Source: Dermatophagoides farinae
Taxonomy: Eukaryota; Arthropoda; Arachnida; Sarcoptiformes; Pyroglyphidae
Direction: 5' to 3'
Length of the DNA stretch: 64,000 bases
NCBI RefSeq assembly: GCF_024713945.1
Contig: NC_134681.1
Coordinates: 3,088,001 to 3,152,000 of the forward strand
Positions 25,401-37,400 of this stretch are shown in pieces. Made by a program: the position numbers and the translations under genes. Within the stretch, counting starts at the first letter, position 1. Each line of letters opens with the position of its first letter. The notes under the pieces are model-generated. The model did not search any database. It was given only the letters and a program-made list of their open reading frames with translations, and was not told where the DNA came from.

Positions 25401-28400
25401 ACTTACGTGTATCCGTCTGTATTAATGGTAATGTATCGGTTGATGGTGTTGGACAAAATACACCGGTTGGTGAACGTGTTGCATTCGTTGTCTGTGATTT
25501 ACCATACATTGTGAATACACAAAGATAATGGCCATTCTCTGTCATTGGTAAATTATCGATGACAAGATTGAGCTATATTTTTTTTTGCAAAAAAAAAAAT
25601 TGAAAATTGAATGATTATGTTTTGTTTCATCACCAATTCACGCACACACAGACACACACATACCGTTCGTGTTGTTGTTCGTTGTATTTGAGCGGGATTT
25701 ACATTTGAAATTGTTGTACATTTACCGCTTTTATATGAAAGCCAATATAACGGATCGGATGTTGCTTCGGCACAATCATTTCGAATGGAACATCTAAAAT
25801 GAACGAAAGTTAGAAATTCAAACCACATATCTAAAGAGGAAATATTAAAACAAAAACATACTTATTTTCTAATGAACACCAACCACAATATGGATCACGT
25901 GCACCAAGACAGTCCATACAAGTACGATGTTGATGACATTCTTGTACTTTGACCATTGTCACTCGCCTGGTTGTCATGACATAAAGATAACCATGAGCCA
26001 CGAACATATCCGGATTGATACGATGTCCTTGTTGTATGACGATATCGGCAAATTCATATGCTTTTATCGATACACGTGATTGATCCATATTAATCTGGTG
26101 ACGTTGTCCTTCAATCACTACTTTTTTCAAATGTCCATCATTGGTACCCAAAAATGCGACTGAATAATCATTAGTTGCAGTTGCAGCCACTGATGTAAGT
26201 AGCACATTATCAAACATTATTGCTGGTTCGGTTTCAATTGGATTTGTTGTTCCTAATGGTTGATTGACATCCATACCACAAAAATCTTCTTTTATTTGTA
26301 CTTGCTGTATTTTCCATTAGAAAAAAAAGAGAGAAAGAAAAATTCAAATTAGTGAAAATGAAAACCAAATGAAAAATTGGAATGAAAGCAAAGGATTGAG
26401 AAAATGGAAACAAATTGAATTAACAAACAAAGGAAAGAAAGAAAAAAAACCATTATGAAAATCATCCTATTGTAGAATGGATATCATGAAGAGAGAGAAA
26501 GAAAAATAGAAATAATCAAGTGGATTGATTCTCGAGAAGATTCTCTCTCTCTCTCTCCGTGTGTTAATGCATTCATTCTAGTTACAGTTGTTGTTGTTGT
26601 TGTTGTTGTCGTTGAAACTCTTTTTCTTTCTCTCTCAAAACGATATATATTGTTCCTGGAACAAAAAACGTGTTGTTGTTCATCTTAATATAAACAGTAG
26701 AGAGTGAAACACTTGAAAAATAATTGTAATAATTAACCCTTTGCTCTCTCTCTCTCACTTTTGCTGTCCGGGTATATTTTTTTATCCAAAAACAGTGAAA
26801 AATACAAAAGTCTGTACTTTCAAATGTAATGAGTCGGGTGATGTATGTTTGTTCGTTTTTAAATTGGTGAAAAACATACACCGATTACACACATAACATC
26901 CGAACATTTTTTTTTTTTGGAAATTATACAGACAAATTATTATTATTGTTATGCGACAACAATAATAAAAAAACAAACAAACGTGGAACAATTGTGAATT
27001 GAATATTGAATGAGTGAGTGTGGGTGAACGAATGAAACAAAACGGAAAAAAAATTCTGGACCAATCATAAAGTGACATTATGATCGTGGTGAGGCTGGTT
27101 CAATGGGTAGCAAGAAAAAAAAATTTATTGCATATTCAGCAAATGATTTTGTTTATAGAATATATAGAGTATAGAACGTACGATGGACATCAAAAGAAAT
27201 GAAATGAAATAACCGAGAATAATAATTTTTCTGCTGACATCAATAAGAACAAGAAGAAAAAGAATTTATCCAGAAATTCTTGTGTGTGTGTGTGATGATT
27301 TTTTCTATTCACTCAATTCTTTTGTTTGCTATTTGCTTCTCTGCAAATCGCGTGTCATCAAGGATTATCGAGTGCTTTTTTCTTGCCCCAGCCGTTTTTA
27401 TTTGCCTATTCTTAATCGACATTCTAAAAGAGTGTTCCGTACCAAAAAAGTAAAAAATTTTCATTTTGTTTGATTTCCAATGAAACAATGACGTAAAAAA
27501 CCGTAATCGTATGAATGAAAATGGATGATGAGGATGGTGATGTTTCCAAATATTTTCAAATATATAGAGAGACACGACGAGGGTATATTATTTTTGAGTA
27601 TCTAATTCTGTACACAAACACACACACATATTGGACATTATCTTAGCGCTGGTCAATGGAAATGGCTGGCTGCTTTTATTGAAAACTTTTTGGTTTTCGA
27701 TTTTTCGTTTTTGATGATTAAGACAAGGATGATGATGTTGATGATGATCACAAATCGAAATGTTAAAATTCTAATGATGATGATGACCAACGATATATAT
27801 ATATAGTCATAGTCATCATTGGGTAATAATAGTGAAATTCAATTGAGTAAGCAAAAAAAAAAGGGAAAAAGAAGATAGAACTTTCTCTCGGTGGCTTTAT
27901 CGTCGTCGTTATATCGTGACAATAGCGCAATGAAAAACAAAGCAAAATTTTCTATCCAAATGATGATATTTAAAATAAGAATCCTGATGGAAAAAAAAGA
28001 AAGAAAAGAACAAAAATCCAATAATGTCATCAACGACAACATTCATTTTCATTTCATTCTTGATCATCATCATCATCATCGTCATCAAAACCATAATAAT
28101 AAAATAAACAACAACAACGAAAAAAAACGCAAGAAGAACAAAAACAAAATAACAAAACAAAAAACAAAACAGAAAATTTGAAATCTTCGTCACACACACG
28201 ATAATGGAAACATTTTTGGAGTCTGTATGATGATGATAATTCGTTTAATTATAAATCGATTTTTTTTTGTTTTGTTTCACACATTCTTATCATCATGAAT
28301 GTATTGCTTTGAAAAAAGAAACAACAAAAATGATGTGAACAAGAGAATTCAATATAATTCAAGAATGGAATATTATAATCAATGTAAATGGATAGATAGA

Positions 28401-31400
28401 TAGAACAAACGAAAAAAATTTTAGGAAATTTTCCCGGAAATTTTTTTGCCCATAAATTTTTAGGATAAAAATTTTTAGGGAAATTTGGTTTTTTTAAACC
28501 ACGCGCCGGCGGCTACTGCACTAGTTTAAACTGGAAAATATTAGGTATATGTGTGTGTGTGAGTGTGAAAATTTCTCTTTTACATAATATCCAGGTATGG
28601 GTGATTATTTCACATTCATTATGATCATCATCACCATAATTCACACACAATAAACAGACATAGACATTTACTAGACATATACCAATTCAAAAAGAAGTAG
28701 CATCAATGCAGACGATGTTCGAATTCGACCAGTCCATCATCAATGGTATAAATACCGACATTCGACAACATCAAACTGTGGTAATTTGGTGGTTTAATGA
28801 CAGAAGAAAAATATACAGTTTTAAATTTAACGTGAAAAAAAACTTTTTGTTCACCTGTATCGGATTTCAATCATCTATTTTTTTCTGTTTCGAGAGAGGT
28901 AAGAAAATTTTGACAAATACCCAAGTTTTCATCAATCTAAACATATAATTTTCACCATCTTATTTGGTGATGTTATCTATTTTGAAAAGAAGAAATTTGA
29001 AACCACGAACGAAGATGAAGTTCAAACGAATTTTGGGTCGATTACGACATTCAATTCGTCGTCGTCGTCGCAATCATGGCTACTATAATGACGAAGATAA
29101 TTGTCAATTACAAAATATATTTGAAAACGAACACTTACAAGATGGATTAATTTTTCCTAAAGAAGAAAAACAAAAAGTTCCACCGAAACCGAAGCCTATC
29201 ATTACTGATGATAATGATAAAAAGGGTTTGCAAATTGTTCAATTGAAAGAACAACCACATCATTGTTATTATCGTCATTGTTCAGAAAATTATCGATTAT
29301 TCATTCGTGATCGTTATTCAAATGAATCGTTTCTGATCAATGGTGGCTCAGATATCTCATTGTTTCCAAATGAGATTCAATTTTGGAATCATTATCGATC
29401 GAAAGAATTGAAAAAATGGCAAAAACAATGCAAAAAACAGTACGGCGTTCAAATCAATGGTGCCAATATGGTATTTGGCGAAAGCCTTATTGGCACTGGT
29501 GATGATTGCAAGAAACAAGAACAAATGAAAATCACTGGAAAATTTTTCATTGCATTGGATTTTGGTTTTGGCCATGAATTTGTTTTTGAATTTTATCTTT
29601 GTGAAACTGAGTACCCGGTGATTGGTGCAGATTTTCTTGCTCATTATCATCTACTGCCGGATTATCTTTGCCAACAATTGATTGATTTTGATTATCATCG
29701 TAAAGTTGATTGCCAACTATTTCCTACAGTAGTGGATCGACGTAATGTACGTAGTTTGGTGAACATTCGTCAACCACCAAGCGAAATATGAACGAAACAC
29801 GAAAATTTTTCATCACAATCGCGTGGCCTTTGAAATTTGATATCGATCGATCGAATGATTTTTTTTCAATTTCAATTCAATTCATGTCAATTTTTATATT
29901 CTTGACCTCTAGTAGTTTGTAGTTACAATAATAAAAATCAAAATTCAAAATTTATGTGTCAAGATGATTTTTTAATAAAAAACAAATTCTTTTTGAAATA
30001 TTTATGTTCACTCCATTCGAGTAGTCGTGTTTTCCCTGCACTAGAATAATGCGGAAATTAAATGAATTGTAAACAGAAGAAACGAACGAACGAACCAACC
30101 ACCACCTCTTTCCTTCCTCGAGTTTGTTCTCGGTTTCTGAATATTGAGAATTGCTTTTTTTAGTTAGCTTTCTCTCGCTCTCTTTTTAAATCAAGAGGCT
30201 GACGATTGAATGAATAAAAATGAAATGAAGCCAACTGGAATAATTGTCAATTCGAGTGAAAAAATGCATAGAACCTGTATTGTTGTTGTTGCTGTATTGC
30301 GCCGATTAAAGAGAATTTGCCAGATACAACACAGACACACAGTGAAAAAACGATTCTTGAAACTTTTTCTTCTTCTTCCTCAAAGCTCTAGACAGTGATT
30401 CTGATCAAAGAAGAATAAATGAAATTATTGAAAAAAAAATAAAAAGAAAAAAGTCTTCACGAGACGTGTTAAACGTAATAACGATGAATTTTCTTTCTTC
30501 GAATAATTTTTAGTCTCACTATTAATTTAATATTGATTGACATGCGAAAGTAGGCAAAAAAAAAACGACAAACGCACGAACACATAAACACACACAAAAA
30601 AAATGAGAATTCTAAATCAATTTCATGTGTTCATTTTGGTCTAAGTATGTATCACAGCAAATGAAATAATAAAAAAAAAGTTTCAATGTAAAAAAGAAAT
30701 TTGATCCAAAAACATAAGTTGAAGCTCCGTTTGTCAAATTCATATGTACAACAACAATAATTAATTAATTCAATTCACATATAACGTAATAAAATGGAAT
30801 ATATATAAATAAACGAAAACCTCGATTTCGGGATTTCAGGATTTCGGTTCGTTTTTTTTTTATTCTGGTGAAGGACATAAAGCAAATAAAGCTAATAAAT
30901 AATGAAACTGTTAATATGTATGAATGGGAATTGAATAGAAAAAAAAACGTAGTAAAGTAAATACATTCTATCTACAATCCACCACAACCACTGCTAGATT
31001 GATTAAAAATAAACGAAATTGATCAATGTTGATCAATGATGATTGAGTGTATGGAATATTAACCAATTTCAATGTTTGATTATTTGTTTTTTTCTCAACA
31101 TATAGAATTATGCTTGAATCAAAAACTCATTATTGATTCATATGTTTAATTTCTTCACTTTCATTCATTACGGTAGTAGTGCCGTTTATATATCATTGAT
31201 TTTCAATGATCCATACTCAAAAACAAGAGTAAAAAATTTGGCTAATTTGATTTTCATTTGATACAAAAATCACAGTTGTTGTTGTTTTTGTTGTTGTTCT
31301 TAAATTGCAATTGATTTGACTATTTCGTTTGTGTGCGTTATGTAATATAATAATATGATCCTTGTCGAGCTGCAATGACAATCAATGGTCAATGTGGATC

Positions 31401-34400
31401 GTAGTTTTTATAATAATAACTGTGTTGTTAGTGTGTAACCGAATAAAAAAGAAATATAACACACACACAGAAACAGAAACAGAAAAAAGCAAGATTTGTT
31501 TTCGACTTTGAAATATAAAGAAAATGATTTTTCTTTCCTTTTTCTGTTTTCGCTCATTTTCGACATCGACATAATCATCATCATCATCATCATCGTGCCC
31601 GTGTATCGAATATAGAGATTATCGAATAAGTTTTCTATTCCCGTTTTTTTGGGTATTGAATTCATGTCTGTATTTGTTCTGTTTCGAGCAAAAAGAGAGA
31701 GAGAGAGAGAAGAAAAAACGATCCAGACCCAAAACAGCAACAAACTTTGAATCAACATTTTTTCGGAAAACATGGAATCAACCAGAGAAATTTGAGCGAA
31801 TAATATAAAGTGTGTGTGTATGTGTGTGCATGTGTGCACCAATTGGACAAATCAACACAACGAAAAAGAAAGAGAGAGAGAGAAACCTAATTATTAGCGA
31901 AACCAAAAAACGAAACAGAGAATGGGAAAATAAATATCACAAGGAAATGAATAAAAATAACAAATCCGAGACAGAGAAAAAAAAATCTCGAATAACAAAT
32001 TAATCAATAATAACGATAATAATATTGAGCAGAATCGAAAATGGCAAAATCAAATCAAATTCGAATCATGGTCTGGTTCATGAATTTCGAAATGAAATGA
32101 AAGAATGATCCAAATGTGAATGTGTGCTATTTATTTTTTTTTTTGTTGCATTGCATTCATTAAACGATGCCGTTTGTTTTGTCAGGATCATGGAATCTTT
32201 TTTTTCTGTTTGTCTAATGAATATTCCATCATTCATTTCACTTAATGATGTTTTGAATGTTTCCAAAAAAAATCATCAATCGGATTGAAGAAACAAAAAA
32301 AAGAACGAATGTAATGATGATATAGCTTCAGGGCTATTCATATAGAATGGAAAAAAAATTTCACCCGGTTTTTTTATTCATTTAACAACACAAATCTAGA
32401 CATCCACCAAAAAAAATCATTCATTTCAATTCATTAATTCAACATTTCACAATAATAATCGATCACAGAAAAAAAACCACAGACAACAAAAAAAAATTGA
32501 GGCTAATCGACGAAACAAAAAAAAAACCGAAAGAGCAAAGCTTCAAAAAAATCATTATCATTCAATTCAATTCAATTCGATTTGATTCGATTTTTCGTCA
32601 TTTCATTCACATCATCATCATCATTTTCGCGGGTAAATGAAAAAGTTACGATCGGCCCGGAAAAAAATTCGACGGATATATTGATTTGATTCACTAGAAA
32701 TAACAGAACCGATCAGGAGAAAAAAAACCATTCCATTCAAAAGCTCCAAGTTTACGAGAACATTTTCTGTTGGATCAAAAAAAAAAACAGAATAAAAGAA
32801 AAAAAACAAAATCAACAAAATTGTGACAAGTTTTTCTTTGGCGACGACCCCATTTGACAACCGAAACACATAAAAAAATCAATATCATAAATCCCATTCA
32901 AAGAGTCAAATCAAATAATAAAAAAAAGGTTTGAGTTTTCGGTGCTTGATCTTTTTTGATACTACACATACACTATCATCATCATCATTTTTTCAGGCTA
33001 ATTTATTTGTTCTTGTCGTCGTTTATCGTCCATCACCCGTTTATTGTGTGCGTGGATGATGGAATGAAAACAATAACGAAAAAAAAACCGAATAATTGTT
33101 AATCAGAATGTTGAACAAATTGGCCGCATGCGTATAGAGAGAAATATAAAAAAAAGAAAGTTTTTTTTTCATCATTTATCGATTCGATCAAAAAGTGTGA
33201 TTGACACGAATCGAATCGATAAATAGAAAAAAAAATTAAACCGGGTATTGTTTGATTTGTCGGAAACATTTTCTGTGTTTGTTTCTCGTTTTTTTTTCAT
33301 GGTGAAAAAAAATTCACAAACACCGTGGTAATTTATCTCACATCGAATGAATATCTTGTTGCCTTTCTGTTGTTACACTTTTATTGGAAAAAAATATGGA
33401 AATAACTTGATTAGACTTTATTTTTTATTTTGATCAAGATTATTATTGTTATTATTAAGGAAGAGGATCTCTGTTTCCACCAAACGATCCAGGATCAACA
33501 ACAACAACAGTGAAAACAATTTGGAAAAACAATTCTAAACACACACACACACGGAATTGAGGCAATGAACCAAACCGTATGTGATAAAAAAACTTTTGCA
33601 CATGAAACACATGAAAAGTCAATGTGTATTTGTCGACTAGAATACAAACGGCCATATTATTGTTATTTTGGTATTCGCAGTTGTTTTTTTTTCAATTTTG
33701 AATATACCATTTGTTTGTGTGTCACAGCTGAACTGAACGATAGTAGTGGGGAGGTGGTATATACACATTATTTTCATTGTTTTTCCACATAATATGGTTA
33801 TTAAATTTAATTTAATTTTTCAAAAAAAAAAATTATGATAATCAATCGAACCAAGGAGAAACAACACAAAAAAAATTATCATCCACAAAATTACGATTAA
33901 TTGATTGATTATCAATTGATGAAAAGTGGATTTGGAAATCGAGATCTCGTCTCAAAACACTATCCAAAAAAAGATAAAATTTTCAATTTCAATAATAACA
34001 AAAGACTTGACTAATCAATCAAGAAGGATTATAAAATGATCATCATCATCATCAAAAGCTCAAAGAATGATAATTGATGAAAAAAAAATTGAAAACATTT
34101 TTAACCATTCATAAGTGCGATTGATTCTTTTTTTTGTGGTCAACAAAATTTGTTTCTCTAACTCTGGAGAAAAAAAATGTATTCCATAATCATCAAAAAT
34201 GTCCACAATTGTGTCACCATCTTCATATTGATGGCCATCATCGTTACGCAAGGTGAGTGTTGTAAATTGTTTTCAATTTAAAAATTATAAAAAAAAAATT
34301 TCATTTCATTTACAAAACACAGTACAACAAGCAAAAGCAGCCACCACAACAGCCGAAGAAGATAAAATAAAACAACAATATCTTGATGAGGCTGAAAAAA

Positions 34401-37400
34401 TTGATGAAAAAGCAAGAAAATTGATTGAAAAATTTGAAAATAATAAAAATATCCAAAATCAAACTGATTTAGATGATCAAATATGGCGTTTGAAAACGGA
34501 AATAATTGAATTGGAAAAATCGATACGATTCATGAAAGAAACCGATATACGACAAACTGATCAATGGAATTTTTCAATCAAACAATTGAAAAAACATGAA
34601 ACCAATGTCAACGATATGATTGAAATGCTACAACATCATTATAATTTGGCTTTTTCCCTATTATTGGATCGAAAATTATTAGCCATCACCATTGTAATAA
34701 TCATTGTTTCATCAACATTTTTTTGATGAATTGACAAAATAAATAGCTCTTATTATAGAGAGAAAAAACAAAGATTACTCAAAAAAAAAAAAATTTTTTT
34801 GACATTGGATTCCGGTTCATTAATGATTACTAATCAAATAAATAGATAAGGAAAGGTGTTTGATTGAAAAGAGATTGAGTGTGATTGTCGTTGCTTGCTA
34901 TGTATGATATTGAAATCGTATGCGTATGCGTGTGTGTGTGTGTGTGTGTGAGTGTATGATCAATAAATCTGATAATCTCATCCATCAATAGTTGGTGAGA
35001 TAAATAAATCACTACCACTCAAATACAAGATCATTCTACTATTTGCAACCATACATTAAACATCATCAAAATCATAATTATTTTAAAAATTTGTGAGAAA
35101 AAAATGATGAAAACAAATTTCATTTTGGTGGCCACCGCCATAATTATGGTCATTTCATTGGTTACAGTCAATGCTGCCAATGGTAAGTGTGTAAGAAAAA
35201 AATTCTTGTTTTTTTCAAACTAAAATTTTTATTGTTTACCCAAATCAAAACCGAATACCCCTCAAAAAAAAGGAGAACAAAAAATGAAAGAAAGACAAAA
35301 AAAATTACTCGATGAAGCTAATGATATGGTGAAAAAAGCAAATGACTGTTGGAATGAAAAGGGTAAAGGCAAATTTGATGAAACAACATCAACATATAAA
35401 GAATATTATTTGCAAGTAATGGAAATTTCGAAATATGTTTACGATATTGAAAAAACAACTGATGACAAATATCTTGATATTTATGAGAAAGATATGCATA
35501 ATGATGAGGATATATTACGTGGTCGAATGTCTGATTTAGGCTGTTCAACCGGTGGTGGTACTATTGCAATCAATCTCAACACAATGACCGCTATGATTGC
35601 TATTTGTATGATGATGGTAATGAATTTTGTATTTTAATTCTGAACAGAAATATCTTGAAACTTTAAAACTGAAAATTAAAATAAAATTTTCCTTTATCGT
35701 TTTATAATGTGATGACGTTGTTTAATTTCAAAAAAAAAAATCGAATCAAACTCAGATTTATAATCAGAACTTGAATGTTGATGTTCTATTGATGTTATAT
35801 CAGATTACATTTTTCATATTAATCTCCAAGCATCATAAAAAGAATATAATATAATATATACATCGATGAAAAATGAAAATCACAGCCATGATAATAATCC
35901 ACATCAACGAAAAAAATGTAGAAAAAAATAGTGATTCACTTCACTTCATCCTCATTTTAATTAGCCAAAGAGATTTTCGAAAAAAGATTGGATCCAAAAC
36001 GAAAAAAAAATCCACAAATAATCATCTATTGGAACTATCAATCTCGATGTGATCGGTATCTAGTATCTAGTGTCACTATGACGACGACTATTATTACATA
36101 CCAGAAATGAAAATGCTAATACTCGCTTTGTGTGTTTGTTAGTCTGGGTGCGTATAATAAAAAAAAAATGCAATATAGATCTTTATCCTAATAATAACCT
36201 GGGCTGCAATAATAATAATAAAGATGAAAGTTAATCTCTCTCCTTTTTTGTAATGAATGTCGTAGTCGTCCTAGTCGTTATTTGAAAAACTGGATAAGAA
36301 AGATTGAGAACCACAAATAGCAACAACAACAACGACAACAACAAAATGAACTGAAGAATCGAGAAATTGAATGTATTCCATATTTTTTTTCAATAAAATG
36401 GAACATGTGTTTTCTCTCTCGTGCACATTTGATGTAAAACTTTTAAATGTTTGAAACGTGTCGACTATAATACGTGTATATATGTGTAATGTTCATCAAA
36501 CAGCAACTAGAAAATCGGATTTTCATTCATTCATATTTTTTTTTCTTTTGATTCTAGCTTATTGACACAAATGTGAATAATGAAAAACAAAACGAAAAAA
36601 CATTGAAATTCCGAATTGAGAAAAAAAACAGACATAGAATTTCAGTCACAATCACACACACACACACACACATAATGCTTCTTCTATTTGGTTTTCAATT
36701 TCATCATCATCACCATACATAATATCCATGATGATGACAATGGGTTTTTTCTCATTTCCCATTTTTAACAACAACAACAACAACAGCAGCAGTAAAAATG
36801 ACTTTTTTTTCTGTCATTGGAATTCATTTCCTGTATGAAAATAAAGCTCAAAGCTCAACAAACAAAAAACACAGACACAGCAGCAAAAGAAAAATATATT
36901 CTTCATTCTTCATTACATTTTCTTTCTCTCACAGCGTGTTGATAATGTTTATATTTCACAGTGAGAATATAAATAAATACCAATATCAGACACACACACA
37001 CACACACACACACACACGACAGGATATTGTTATTCTACCTGATTTAATTCAATTTGAAATGTTATATTGTATTGTGATGTGATGGATGAGAATAAAATGG
37101 ATGATGGTATTGTGTGTGTGTGCAACATAGCAAAAGAAAAAACCAACCAACTCACTCGCTCGAAATAAAACATTTTCATCCATCCAACTTTAGTTTTTTT
37201 TTAATAGTTACTAACACATAGTGGGGGGTGTCAGATAGGTAGGTAAAAAGTTGTATTTTCATTTTAGTTCCAACAACAAATCGCTCTCCTGATTCCTGTT
37301 TGATTTTTTTTTTTTTTTTTGGTAACATCAAGCCATGATAAAGCAAAAAAAAAGTGCACAGCATTTTGTAATATTTATATAGGCATCTTGTAATGATAAA

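Larger units (their letters stand above)
29792..34176. other. Plexin A 11.8-kb intron, middle part: no gene
   Basis: About 4.4 kb of AT-rich DNA with poly-A/T tracts, GA runs (31690-31710, 31873-31882), CAT runs (31577-31593) and a 15-bp inverted repeat at 33174-33224. A TATAAAA at 34030-34036 lies about 140 bp before the next nested gene and could be its core promoter. No other gene seen. Confidence 0.55.

Noticed and set aside
28706-28948. 80-codon frame upstream of the retropepsin-like gene, possible first exon
   Set aside because: A donor-like GTAAGA follows, but no acceptor restores the frame of the downstream gene and the composition is not protein-like.
31408-31842. 144-codon minus-strand frame in a plexin intron
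   Set aside because: It is composed of Phe/Ser/Met runs from CT, T and CAT repeats. No signal of coding selection is visible.
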